Source: Bacillota bacterium
GTDB lineage: Bacteria; Bacillota; Sulfobacillia; Sulfobacillales; Sulfobacillaceae
Reading direction: 5' to 3'
DNA length: 64,000 nt
Assembly (NCBI GenBank): GCA_026627385.1
Contig: JAPNUR010000001.1
Coordinates: 186,001 to 250,000, forward strand
Below, one piece after another: positions 1-8,177 of the stretch (its first letter is position 1; the number at the start of each line of letters is the position of its first letter). Position numbers and translations under genes: made by a program. A model generated the notes under the pieces. It worked only from the letters and a program-made list of their open reading frames with translations, was not told the origin of the DNA and did not search any database.

Positions 1-1
1 C

Positions 2-463
2 GCATGGCTCGCGTATCCGGACTTACCGCGTTATTTGCCCTTTCCGGTCCCTTGGCCGCATCCTCTTTTATGGCGAACAACGTGGGCCCTCATTGCCCTA
101 CCCAGCGTCACCACGCTCATCGTCACGGCAGCGGGCCACGGGTCCCCTATTCGCCAACGGGACACCTCCCTCTTAACGGGAACCCTCCTCATCGCGGCCC
201 AACTCGCCTATTTCTGGTGGCGGGTTCCGCCCATTCGCCATCCCGTTCTTCTTATGCGCTGGATTGCCGGAGGTGTAGCGCTGGTCACTCTCATGCTTCT
301 CGGCCGGCGGGTTGAACACTCCCTCACACCCCTTTTAGGGGTACTGTCTGCTGCCGCGATCGTCTTCACCTTCATGGCGCCTCCGCTATGGGCGGTAATT
401 TTTGCGGGTGCCACGCTCGGCAGCACCGCCATCTGGATGGCGACAGGCGCTCAGTCTTCTTAG
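2..463 (+). CDS. Partial membrane protein, N-terminus outside the window
   Basis: I do not recognise the family. The reading frame is open from the left edge, so the TTG at position 35 is probably not the true start and this is the C-terminal part of a longer protein. What is visible is strongly hydrophobic, with about four membrane segments separated by short loops containing Arg and His, and it ends in a short polar tail. No catalytic motif is visible. It converges on the transglycosylase gene that ends 26 bases downstream. An integral membrane role is all the sequence supports. Confidence 0.5.
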   Translation, partial: AWLAYPDLPRYLPFPVPWPHPLLWRTTWALIALPSVTTLIVTAAGHGSPIRQRDTSLLTGTLLIAAQLAYFWWRVPPIRHPVLLMRWIAGGVALVTLMLLGRRVEHSLTPLLGVLSAAAIVFTFMAPPLWAVIFAGATLGSTAIWMATGAQSS

Positions 464-488
464 CAATGGTCGTACTTAATACGCTTAC

Positions 489-1829
489 TTAATACGTCTG
501 ATACAACCGGTAGAGGGCCATGACATTAGCCACGTATTGTTGCGTTTGCGGGTAGGGCGGAATCCCGCCGTAATGCTGTACCGCGCCGGGACCAGCATTG
601 TAGGCAGCGAGCGCCCACGCCACATTGCCTCCAAAAAGCGTTAGCATGTCATGTAAGTAATAGGTGCCTAATTCCACGTTATCTTCCGGATTATAAAGCT
701 CTTGCAATACCGTGGACGGCGACAGCCCGACAGCGCTAGCAATATCCGCTGCTGTGCCGGGTTCCACCTGCATGAGGCCAATCGCGTCCATGCTGCTCAC
801 GGCGCTGGCATTACCCCCAGACTCTTCGGTGATCACCGCCATCACCAGGTCAGGTGGCACCCCCCATTGGTTGGCGATTGGGGTCACAAGCGGAAGCAAG
901 GCATTATAGAGACCTTGGCGACTTAAGTTACCGGTGTGAAATTGATTCAGCACTTGCTGAATTTGCTCGACTAAAGAGCGGATGCGCAACCTCAGGTTCG
1001 CCATCCCTGCGGCCAACGCATTCTTTTGCTCATTAAGTTGGCGGATCAGTTGTTGATGCTCCGCTAACCCGGAGGACACCGTAGACGCCTCTTGCACTGC
1101 TTCATCCTGCAACAACACCGCGTGTTCCTTTTCACGCGTCAACAGCGATTCTTCAGCCTGCAGTAAGTGTTGATGCTGGTTAATGGCCGACCGCGCCTCA
1201 CTCAAAAATGCGGTTTCTCGTTTTAAATTGTTCTCGGCCAAGCGGTACGCGTGCTCTTCGGTTTGAATCGTCTGGACTTCTTGAGCGGCGGCAGCGGCAA
1301 TCTGTCCTAACAGTTCCGCCCGACTCACGAAATCTTGAAAGGAGCGGGCGCCCAAAATCACGTCGAGGTAACCCACCGCACCACGTTCTTCAATTAACTG
1401 GAGTTGACCCGCGAGTAATGTGGTTTCATGCATGAGGTTCTCATTTGTCACATGCACCAGCATCACGGTTTTGCGGTAGTCCGCCGTGGTCACCGTCAGC
1501 GCGCGCTCGGTTTGGGCCAGTTGTTGCTGCGTCGTATTCAGCAGGGTTTGGGTGGTTTGAATGTGCTGGTCGGTGACCTGAATTTGCTCAGCTGTGGATC
1601 CGATAACACGGCGCGCTGCCGCTAATTCTTGGTTGAGTTGATTCATCTCGGCCACAGTTTGGTTAATAGCCCGTTCTGTTTGCTGATACTGTTGCTCTTC
1701 CTGGGCCAACTGCGCCTCAGCCTGCGCCTCTTCTTGCTGAAGCTGGTTCAAATTCGCCGCATAAGTGATGGGGGCAGCTGCTATAAGCGCTAGGGCCGCC
1801 GATAACAGGACGACCGATTTGCGCTTCAC
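489..1829 (-). CDS. Secreted coiled-coil lytic transglycosylase (SLT fold)
   Basis: This is probably an exported peptidoglycan lytic transglycosylase. The GTG at 1829 is the best start: GGAGGAGG lies 7 bases before it and a clean signal peptide follows (KRK, then a hydrophobic core ending near TYA). About 250 residues of Gln/Glu/Ala-rich coiled coil follow, like the N-terminal part of PcsB/CwlO-type hydrolases. From about residue 310 there is an SLT domain with EESGGN (catalytic Glu near residue 335), GLMQVEPGT and the AYNAGPGAV motif typical of the goose-lysozyme-like fold. The coiled coil may tether or autoinhibit the enzyme, as known for PcsB-like proteins; that is inference. It stands alone, divergent from the gene at 2097. 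Confidence 0.85.
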   Translation of the reverse strand: MKRKSVVLLSAALALIAAAPITYAANLNQLQQEEAQAEAQLAQEEQQYQQTERAINQTVAEMNQLNQELAAARRVIGSTAEQIQVTDQHIQTTQTLLNTTQQQLAQTERALTVTTADYRKTVMLVHVTNENLMHETTLLAGQLQLIEERGAVGYLDVILGARSFQDFVSRAELLGQIAAAAAQEVQTIQTEEHAYRLAENNLKRETAFLSEARSAINQHQHLLQAEESLLTREKEHAVLLQDEAVQEASTVSSGLAEHQQLIRQLNEQKNALAAGMANLRLRIRSLVEQIQQVLNQFHTGNLSRQGLYNALLPLVTPIANQWGVPPDLVMAVITEESGGNASAVSSMDAIGLMQVEPGTAADIASAVGLSPSTVLQELYNPEDNVELGTYYLHDMLTLFGGNVAWALAAYNAGPGAVQHYGGIPPYPQTQQYVANVMALYRLYQTY

Positions 1830-2096
1830 AACAATTCCTCCTCCGACCAACCTGGTTCGCGACAATCATCACTGTTTTCCTGCGAAATTCGACGATCTTC
1901 GGCGAAAATCCTGCTGCAGATTGGAAAATCGAACAAGGATCGGCGTGGTAGCCAAAATTTCCCATATTCGGACAAACATGAGGAGGGATTGTGGCACGTA
2001 AATTGAGGTAGTCCTGTATCAAGCCCTTGCGGCTACCGTTTGGAAATGTGATAGTCAGGGCTCGGCAACTAGCGCTGGCGATTTCAGGAGGCAACG
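1830..2096. other. Divergent intergenic region
   Basis: This 267-base region separates the transglycosylase gene (minus) from the membrane-protein gene (plus). It contains the ribosome binding sites of both, GGAGGAGG near 1840 on the minus strand and AGGAGG near 2088 on the plus strand. I see no convincing -35/-10 pair for either direction and no gene. Confidence 0.4.
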
Positions 2097-2570
2097 ATGA
2101 AGCAAGGCGAACAAATCTGGCTGGCGGGCATTATGGGCACCTTGCTCTTCTCCTTAATCTTATCCCTGGCCCCATTGTTAGACATCGCGCCAATTAGGCT
2201 GGCGCTGTGGACAGGAGGCTTTGTCACCCTCAATCTTACCGTCGCCAGTCTCTCGGGCTATATTCTAGAATTTCTCATCGGTGTGGGGTTAGCTTGGGTG
2301 TATGATCGGTTTTGGCCGCGTTCCTTTCGCCAGGTAGCCCATAGCGGCATGGCGTTCGGAGCGCTTAGTTGGTTATTCATGATGATCATTGGTCTTCCTT
2401 TATTTGACGCCGTGAGCCCCGTAGTGCAGCACGGCTACGTGTTAGGGCCTGGTGCCTTTTTGTGGCGTCTCGGCTTCATGGCCCCGGTGCTCTGGCTCGT
2501 CGCTAGCCTCGCCTACGGCCTGACGGTGAGTTACCTCCTGTCTTTGCGATTCCCCTCCTTCAACCCCTAA
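2097..2570 (+). CDS. Four-helix membrane protein of unknown function
   Basis: The 157-residue protein starts at ATG behind AGGAGG with 5 bases of spacing. It has about four hydrophobic helices (residues 10-32, 38-65, 85-103 and 120-150) and few charged residues apart from a YDRFWPRSFRQ loop. The arrangement resembles small YagU/DUF-type inner-membrane proteins, but I cannot assign a family. The last 129 bases overlap, tail to tail, the 3' end of the GHMP kinase gene on the other strand, which is unusual and limits how freely either C-terminus can evolve. Confidence 0.65.
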   Translation: MKQGEQIWLAGIMGTLLFSLILSLAPLLDIAPIRLALWTGGFVTLNLTVASLSGYILEFLIGVGLAWVYDRFWPRSFRQVAHSGMAFGALSWLFMMIIGLPLFDAVSPVVQHGYVLGPGAFLWRLGFMAPVLWLVASLAYGLTVSYLLSLRFPSFNP

Positions 2571-3491
2571 GAGTGGCGGGGCGCCGGTTAATGGCGCGCA
2601 CGGTCCCTGCCCCGACAATGTCGACCGCGGCACCAACCCCACCTCCAGGCGATAACAGGTGCCGAGGTGTAATGCTTTCAATTGGTCCTCCAACCGCTTA
2701 AGCTCTTTCCCTGGCGTATGGCGCGGCACGAGCCATCCCCGGACGGTCCCGCTATGCCCCACGATGACACCGACGCCCACCCTTCGGGCCGCTTTCACTA
2801 ACGCCGCTAACGCCGTGTCGCCGGTTCGCTCATATTGCACCTCAGCCGAGATCAGGCCTGCTTGGGCTAATACGGTCACGTCGTTCGTCGCCAGGCCCCG
2901 ACGCACTAAATCTAACGCAGCCTTTAGCCGTGCTTGCTGTGAGAGGGTGTACGGCGCTCGCTTCCGGTGGTGGAGAACGGTACTAACCCGGCCGAACCCC
3001 ATAGCGCCCAACACGAGCGCACGCGGCACCGGGCCGAGTCGCTCCACTAACTGACCGGTCATGGGGTTAAACGCCGAGATAAAAGGATACATGATCCCAT
3101 CAGACGGCTCAACGGACGCCGCCCAGCGCGCCAACTCACCCGGCCGAACCTCCACACCGTAGTACCCGGCCGCCGCGCGCACGGCCGCCACCATATCCGC
3201 GGTGCTGGATGCCATGCCTTTTCCAACCGGTAACGTCGACTGAATAACCAGCTCTCCGCCTGGGGGTGCGTTCCATGCGGCAAGCGCTCGTTCCACCGCT
3301 AATGCCGCCTTCTTGCGAAAGGGCGGCCACACCCGCACGCGGTCCGTCGGGCTCGCCGTAAACGTGGCCCGCGTTCCCCAAAAAATCGGCAACGTCACGA
3401 GAAATGGAATCCCGTCAATTTCTCCTTGCAACAACTCCCCAAAAGTCCCTGGAGCAAACCCCCATCCAAAGTTCGTCCCGATACCGTTCAC
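2442..3491 (-). CDS. GHMP-family kinase, PduX (L-threonine kinase)-like
   Basis: This is a cytoplasmic GHMP small-molecule kinase. Residues 14-23 carry PGTFGELLQG, the N-terminal motif of PduX-like L-threonine kinases, and residues 88-100 carry the ATP-binding glycine/serine loop PVGKGMASSTADM. PduX phosphorylates threonine for the aminopropanol arm of adenosylcobalamin; that substrate is inferred from the motif only, since no cobalamin genes are nearby. The catalytic core ends near residue 290. The last 60 residues are polar, Gly/Pro/Glu-rich, and lie over the convergent membrane-protein gene. The GTG start has only a weak GAGG-type site. The upstream lipoprotein gene ends 27 bases away, so the two may be cotranscribed. 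Confidence 0.65.
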   Translation of the reverse strand: MNGIGTNFGWGFAPGTFGELLQGEIDGIPFLVTLPIFWGTRATFTASPTDRVRVWPPFRKKAALAVERALAAWNAPPGGELVIQSTLPVGKGMASSTADMVAAVRAAAGYYGVEVRPGELARWAASVEPSDGIMYPFISAFNPMTGQLVERLGPVPRALVLGAMGFGRVSTVLHHRKRAPYTLSQQARLKAALDLVRRGLATNDVTVLAQAGLISAEVQYERTGDTALAALVKAARRVGVGVIVGHSGTVRGWLVPRHTPGKELKRLEDQLKALHLGTCYRLEVGLVPRSTLSGQGPCAPLTGAPPLLGVEGGESQRQEVTHRQAVGEASDEPEHRGHEAETPQKGTRP

Positions 3492-3518
3492 CTCAACTTC
3501 GTGCTGCCATGACGGGTC

Positions 3519-4583
3519 TTAACTCGCCGGGATCGATGAGGGACTGGCATTGGCCCACCCATTAATGAGTCCATCCACAACAGTCGTTGGGCCCTCGACG
3601 ACTAATAACGTCTTGTCCAGCGTCAGGGCCCCAATTTCGTCCCCATCAGGCATCGCTCCGATTTTCGCAGTCATAAGCCCAACCGCTTCGGTCACCATCG
3701 ACACCCCACTAGGTGGCTTAAACGGTAGCCCCCGTGATTCGGTAATCACCACCGGACTTCCACTTTCGGTGTTATAGGTGAGAAGGACCACCTGCTGATT
3801 TGCACGGCTACCCACATTTACGCCCTCAAGCACTAAATTCTGGTTGTTTGGCGGCAATACAATAGGAAAAGGCACCTTATTCTGCACCAAATTCAGTTCA
3901 GTACCCTCTTGCGTCAATGCAACCTCTGGGGTGACCCCGGTTGGTGGATTAAAATTAAAAGCCGCCGACGAGATAGACGGATTGATCTGAATATGGGTCG
4001 GCGTTTCGGTGAGCGATCCGCCAGCCCACGACGATTGCCATTTCACGGGCGTATTGGTGGTCAAACTGAACCACAAGGTGGTGTTAGCCGTCACGTTAGT
4101 CGCCAAGGGCGAGGTTAAATGCAACACCACTTCGTTGGAGCTCACACTGACCCCGTCTGCGCGGCTGGCCTGGATGGCATCCGGAAAATCAGTGCCCAGA
4201 ATCCGAAATTCGGTCAGCGAATTGGGATCGTCAGTCAAGACACTGTAATGTTTGGCGCCCGCTTGGTACACAACCGTGTTGAGCCCGTTGTCAATCACTT
4301 CGAAGGGCTCCCCCTTGGCAGGGGTCACCTCGAGGCGAAACCTGTCAGGATTGGTGTCCGCCAACAGTTTTACGTGGTACACGGTGACCACGTGATGCGG
4401 CCCGGTGAACACTTCAGTAATGGACTCTTTGACCGCATGCCAATCGCGCACTCGGGCTAGGACTTCATTTTTGACCTCGGTGGGTGACATGCCGTGGGAA
4501 ATCGGGTGCGGTTGATGCACAGTCCCACACCCTGACAGCACAAGCATTACCGCACCCACGCTCAAAAACGTTCCCCGTTTCAT
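3519..4583 (-). CDS. Lipoprotein with LolA-like sensor fold
   Basis: The 354-residue precursor has a type II signal peptide with lipobox LSGC (lipidated Cys about residue 19), so it should be anchored outside the cytoplasmic membrane. Residues about 35-215 resemble the LolA/LppX-like half-barrel lipoproteins of Firmicutes (YhcN/DUF4367-type neighbours), with long beta-rich stretches such as DRFRLEVTPAKGEPFEVIDNG. The remaining part is also beta-rich, and no enzyme motif is seen. ATG follows AGGAT at good spacing. It is divergent from the Fur-family gene and lies directly upstream of the GHMP kinase on the same strand. Specific function unknown. Confidence 0.65.
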   Translation of the reverse strand: MKRGTFLSVGAVMLVLSGCGTVHQPHPISHGMSPTEVKNEVLARVRDWHAVKESITEVFTGPHHVVTVYHVKLLADTNPDRFRLEVTPAKGEPFEVIDNGLNTVVYQAGAKHYSVLTDDPNSLTEFRILGTDFPDAIQASRADGVSVSSNEVVLHLTSPLATNVTANTTLWFSLTTNTPVKWQSSWAGGSLTETPTHIQINPSISSAAFNFNPPTGVTPEVALTQEGTELNLVQNKVPFPIVLPPNNQNLVLEGVNVGSRANQQVVLLTYNTESGSPVVITESRGLPFKPPSGVSMVTEAVGLMTAKIGAMPDGDEIGALTLDKTLLVVEGPTTVVDGLINGWANASPSSIPAS

Positions 4584-4693
4584 AAGGTGATCCTAGCGCT
4601 CTCCCGCGCTTCCGGCAAGTCGGCAAAACTTGAGAAATTTGGAGCTTTGGCATATGATGCAGATGCAAGCCCAGGGCATCTGATGGGAGGTGG

Positions 4694-5146
4694 GTGGCCA
4701 CATTGGCGACAGCGGGCGAAAAAGAGTTTGTGCAGTTTTTACGCGACCACCGGGTGCGCGTCACCCCGAACCGGTTAACCGTGTTTCGAGTGATGCAAAG
4801 TAGTAATGAGCCTCTCACCATTCCTGACCTGGCCGCCCGCGTCGAAGGGTCAGGGCTCAATACCGCTACTCTTTACCGAATCATGGAAACGCTAACGGAG
4901 CTGGAAATTGTCCACCCGGTACTCCAAGGTCACCAAAATGTCGCCTACGAACTCGTCGAACCGTTTGCGCGCCACCACGATCACCTCGTTTGTCGCCAAT
5001 GTGGACGCACGGTGAACATCTATGATTGCCGCCTCGAGGATGCCTTGAAGAGTATTAGCGATGACAAAGGGTTTCATATTGATTTTCACCAAATGGAAGT
5101 CCACGGACTATGCCCGGATTGCCAAAAGGCTACTCAATCCCCTTAA
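4694..5146 (+). CDS. Fur-family metal-responsive regulator
   Basis: This 150-residue protein has the Fur architecture: an N-terminal winged helix (about residues 10-85, with VTPNRLTVFRVM and the recognition region NTATLYRIMETL) and a dimerisation domain containing HHDH and two CXXC pairs (CRQC and CPDC), which should hold structural zinc. It should repress iron, zinc or peroxide-response genes when metal-bound; the metal cannot be told from sequence. GTG at 4694 lies just behind GGGAGG; a TTG at 4703 is an alternative with better spacing. Its 3' end overlaps the end of the convergent BadF-type kinase gene by 17 bases. Confidence 0.85.
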   Translation: MATLATAGEKEFVQFLRDHRVRVTPNRLTVFRVMQSSNEPLTIPDLAARVEGSGLNTATLYRIMETLTELEIVHPVLQGHQNVAYELVEPFARHHDHLVCRQCGRTVNIYDCRLEDALKSISDDKGFHIDFHQMEVHGLCPDCQKATQSP

Positions 5147-6116
5147 GCCGCGGGTCAGTGCGGCAGATCTCGCGGATTCGCTGGGCATGAACCGGCCCCG
5201 CTTGCGAGGCCATGAGCGCGGCTCCAACCACCGGCTTCAATTCCGTTACCCGAATACGCGCCTGGGGCCAAGAGGTCGACAGCGTTTCGCGAAAACGATC
5301 GTGCATATGCGGCGCACGACCGAGCCACAAACTTCCCGCCAGGACGACATCAGCGTCAATGTCTAGCATCTCTAAGCGACGCGCACACCCTATCACGCTC
5401 TCTCCCAGAGCCTGGCCCAGATTTTGGAGTATCGTAATGGCCACGCCGTCCCCATTCTGGGCGGCCTGAAAACATAACGGCGCCAGCACAATGAGAACCA
5501 ACGGCGGTATTTGGTGAAAATACAGGGCGCGACTGAGGGATGAATAATCTGGCTGACCCAGGGTGGAAAGCACCATGGGCTCCAACTGGGTTTTCGGTCC
5601 CCGCATTTCCGCACTCCGAAACGCGCTATGCAACACCTCGCGGACCAAGTCAATGCCGCTTCCATAATCTCCGTATTCGTAGCCCAGTCCCCCCACGTGA
5701 AGCGCGCGTCCTTCGACATTGCGCCCAAACACATTGGTTCCTGTGCCCGCCACGGCAACAATTCCATAGGAATTTTCCGTGCCCGCCGCCAACGCCACTT
5801 CCGCATCATTGACGACCGCGTACGGTACCCGTTGGAAATACGGGGCAAGGCCCGACTGAAGCTGGTCAATATCTTCAGGAAAGTCAGCCCCAGCAAGACC
5901 CAATACGGCGCGCGACACCTGATCTAACTTAATCCCGGCATCTGCCAGCGCTGACTCAATGACCGCGATAATCGTTTGGACAGCCTGGTCCAATCCCACG
6001 CCCTGATGGTTGGAGGCGTCGCCCCGGCTAAATCCTAGGATACCTGCGTCGGAGAGAATCACAGCCTCGGTTTTACTGGTTCCGCCGTCAACCCCTAGCC
6101 ATATCACCGTACCCAC
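5130..6116 (-). CDS. BadF/BadG-type kinase, probable N-acetylglucosamine kinase
   Basis: This is a member of the ASKHA superfamily (BadF/BadG/BcrA/BcrD ATPase fold) with an N-terminal phosphate loop GVDGGTSKTEAVI (residues 8-20), ALGLAGAD-type and VNDAEVALAAG segments, and a second phosphate motif VAGTGTNVFG. Single-domain proteins of about 330 residues in this family phosphorylate N-acetylglucosamine or glucosamine, using ATP in the cytoplasm. Its start overlaps the end of the GH4 glycosidase gene by 13 bases, so the two are translationally coupled and probably act in sequence on an amino sugar or disaccharide. A paralogue lies at 35256-36239 next to another GH4 gene. Substrate is inferred. 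Confidence 0.75.
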   Translation of the reverse strand: MGTVIWLGVDGGTSKTEAVILSDAGILGFSRGDASNHQGVGLDQAVQTIIAVIESALADAGIKLDQVSRAVLGLAGADFPEDIDQLQSGLAPYFQRVPYAVVNDAEVALAAGTENSYGIVAVAGTGTNVFGRNVEGRALHVGGLGYEYGDYGSGIDLVREVLHSAFRSAEMRGPKTQLEPMVLSTLGQPDYSSLSRALYFHQIPPLVLIVLAPLCFQAAQNGDGVAITILQNLGQALGESVIGCARRLEMLDIDADVVLAGSLWLGRAPHMHDRFRETLSTSWPQARIRVTELKPVVGAALMASQAGPVHAQRIREICRTDPRLKGIE

Positions 6117-7417
6117 CCCCCGGGCAACTCGGATTGGTTTTCCGTTAAAATGTCGTCTAAAAGCTTTTCCGCAATATCCACACCCGGCACCAAGGGGTTG
6201 GCCAACAAGGCCTTCAACGCGGTACCTCGATCCTGATGAACGGCTGCCTCTATAGTCAGTTCTTCATAGGCCTTTACCGCCTGCACGAGGCCGCGCACCA
6301 AAGGGTCCATAGGCCCGATGGAGACCGGATGAGGCCCCCTGGCATCAATCCGACAAGACACTTCAACCACGGCGCCGGGGCTCAGCCCTTCAATCGCGGT
6401 ACCATTGGGTACATTGACCACCATCCGGCGAACACCCTGGCCCATCAAGCCCATCATGACCTGCACCGCGACTTCGCTATAATAAGCGCCTCCGCGCTGT
6501 TGCAGTTCCGGTGGTAACGCATCCAAGTTGGGATCTTGGTAGCGTCGATATAGGTCGGCTTCCAGCCCCATCACTTGAATAGCCCGCGTTCCTTGCCCTG
6601 CTTCCAAATCCTCTTGTTGCCGGCGTAACATTTCCCGCCTAAGCCAGTAATATCGCAGGTAATCATTAGGAATCAGCCCCAAGGCCTCAAAGAGCCGCCC
6701 GCTAAAGGGCATGTGGGGTGTATTGGCACCGGTTGCTCCCTCCTTCGCTAAATAGGACAGGATGACCGGGGTGATGTCCTGTTCGTCCAAGTACACGCTC
6801 CGGACAAACGACAAGTGATTGAGCCCGTACATCTCCAAATAGATTCGCTCCGCATCAACACGAAGCTCTTCTGCAATGGTACGCTGGATATTGTAGGGCA
6901 CGTTGCAAAGGCCCACGGTGCGTACCGACGAGTATCGAGTGATGGCTTCTGTCACCATGCCCGAGGGATTCGTAAAATTTAGCAGCCATGCCCCGGGACA
7001 AAGGCGCTCGATATCATGGGCGATGGCGAGCGCCACCGGAATTGTCCGCAGCGCATTGGCGAACCCCCCCGGCCCCACTGTCTCTTGCCCAATCACCCCA
7101 TACTTTAGCGGGATGCGCTCATCGCGTGCACGCGCGGTCATTCCCCCCACGCGAATTTGGCTAAACACCGCGTCTGCTCCCCGCAACGCCTCCTCACGGT
7201 GATACGTGGTATCCACGCGAATCGTAAGACCTTGGCGCGATATCATCCGTTCCACGAACTGACGAATGATCTTGAGGCGCTCGCCCCCTCTGGGGACATC
7301 CACCAATACGAGACGCTCAACCGGTATTTGGTTGGCGTACCGCAGTATCCCGGCGATCAGCTCCGGGGTGTAAGAACTTCCCCCACCAATTACCACCAAA
7401 TTTAACCCAGACGGCAT
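6104..7417 (-). CDS. GH4-family NAD-dependent glycosidase
   Basis: This 437-residue enzyme is a full-length glycoside hydrolase family 4 member. The Rossmann fold begins with VVIGGGSSYTPEL (residues 8-20). GQETVGPGGFANALRTIP, NFTNPSG, GLCNVPYN (metal-binding Cys) and YGLNHLSF (metal-binding His) follow in the usual order. GH4 enzymes cleave glycosides by an oxidation-elimination mechanism that needs NAD and Mn(II). The family includes 6-phospho-beta-glucosidases and other specificities, so the substrate is open. The overlap with the amino-sugar kinase suggests a chito- or N-acetylglucosamine-linked substrate. No transporter is adjacent. The second GH4 gene at 36277-37574 is frameshifted, so this one may be the working copy. 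Confidence 0.85.
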   Translation of the reverse strand: MPSGLNLVVIGGGSSYTPELIAGILRYANQIPVERLVLVDVPRGGERLKIIRQFVERMISRQGLTIRVDTTYHREEALRGADAVFSQIRVGGMTARARDERIPLKYGVIGQETVGPGGFANALRTIPVALAIAHDIERLCPGAWLLNFTNPSGMVTEAITRYSSVRTVGLCNVPYNIQRTIAEELRVDAERIYLEMYGLNHLSFVRSVYLDEQDITPVILSYLAKEGATGANTPHMPFSGRLFEALGLIPNDYLRYYWLRREMLRRQQEDLEAGQGTRAIQVMGLEADLYRRYQDPNLDALPPELQQRGGAYYSEVAVQVMMGLMGQGVRRMVVNVPNGTAIEGLSPGAVVEVSCRIDARGPHPVSIGPMDPLVRGLVQAVKAYEELTIEAAVHQDRGTALKALLANPLVPGVDIAEKLLDDILTENQSELPGGWVR

Positions 7418-7577
7418 GGATGAGCTACCCTCCCACCGGGAAAACTGTGTAAGACAAAGTGAGGTCCCTTTTAGTCATGAAAAAAATACGTCATAATGAT
7501 AACAAATCCTGCGATCTACCACGAAATGGAGATCGGAGACAAACAGTAATTCAAATCGGTGCGATAGGTGGGAGAAC
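7418..7577. other. Divergent intergenic region upstream of GH4 and NYN genes
   Basis: This AT-richer 160-base stretch must carry the promoters for both directions. A CATAAT at about 7490-7495 on the plus strand is a possible -10, without a good -35. A 6-bp inverted repeat (CGATCT ... AGATCG, 12-base spacer) lies around 7511-7535. No gene is visible. Confidence 0.3.
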
Positions 7578-8093
7578 GTGGATTATCACAATGAACGGGT
7601 GGCCATATTCGTTGACGGCGCCAACATGTTTTATGCCCAGCGCGTGTTAGGGTGGCATCTGGACTTTGCGCGCGTGATCGAGTATTTCACCCGGGGTCGC
7701 CAGTTGTACAACGCGTTTTATTACACCGGCGTGCAAGTCCCGCCAGACAACAGTCAGCGCGATTTTTTGACGGCTTTGCGACATCTGGGGTTTACCATCC
7801 GGGAAAAATCGATCAAAGAGACGCTAGACCAAAGTTCGAACGCGGTGATCCGCCGAGCGAACTTAGACATTGAAATCGTGGTAGACATGTTTAACACTGT
7901 GACGCGCTACGACCTCGCCATCCTGATGAGTGGGGACGGCGACTTCGAACGTGCCGTCGAACTTATTCGCTCCAAAGGCAAGGAAATTGTGGGCGTTGGC
8001 ACGCGCGGCATGATCTCCTCGGAGTTGGAAAATGCCTGCGATCGGTATGTCAAGCTGGAAGACATTCGGTCAGAAGTGGAAAAGATCCGGTAA
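7578..8093 (+). CDS. NYN-domain (LabA/DUF88-type) putative ribonuclease
   Basis: The protein is a compact NYN domain related to PIN nucleases. It begins RVAIFVDGANMFY (first acidic residue), continues with DIEIVVDMFNTVTRYD (middle acids) and ends with ILMSGDGDFERAVELIRSKGKEIVGVG, the hallmark SGDGDF motif that completes the acidic metal site. NYN proteins are usually single-strand RNA nucleases or RNA-binding regulators; here only the fold and intact acids are seen. Translation starts at GTG behind GGTGGGAG. A GC-rich hairpin with a T-rich tail follows the stop codon, so the gene is probably monocistronic. Confidence 0.8.
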   Translation: MDYHNERVAIFVDGANMFYAQRVLGWHLDFARVIEYFTRGRQLYNAFYYTGVQVPPDNSQRDFLTALRHLGFTIREKSIKETLDQSSNAVIRRANLDIEIVVDMFNTVTRYDLAILMSGDGDFERAVELIRSKGKEIVGVGTRGMISSELENACDRYVKLEDIRSEVEKIR

Positions 8094-8098
8094 GCTTG

Positions 8099-8134
8099 CG
8101 GGGCCGCCCAACAACCCCGGCCCCCTTCTCTTTT
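8099..8134 (+). terminator. Rho-independent terminator after the NYN gene
   Basis: A GGGGCCG stem pairs with CGGCCCC across an approximately 11-base loop, followed by the pyrimidine-rich CTTCTCTTTT. It lies directly after the NYN stop codon and just before the -10 of the next gene. Confidence 0.65.
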
Positions 8135-8153
8135 CGGAATGTCCCCTCCTCAG

Positions 8154-8159
8154 TATAAT
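8154..8159 (+). promoter_or_regulatory. Consensus -10 box TATAAT upstream of the transglutaminase gene
   Basis: TATAAT is a perfect -10 hexamer. The corresponding -35 region (about 8131-8136, TTTTCG) is weak. Transcription would begin near 8166, so the in-frame ATG at 8139 cannot be the translation start. This moves the start to 8178 or the TTG codons that follow. Confidence 0.5.
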
Positions 8160-8177
8160 AGGACCGACCGAGGGGGG

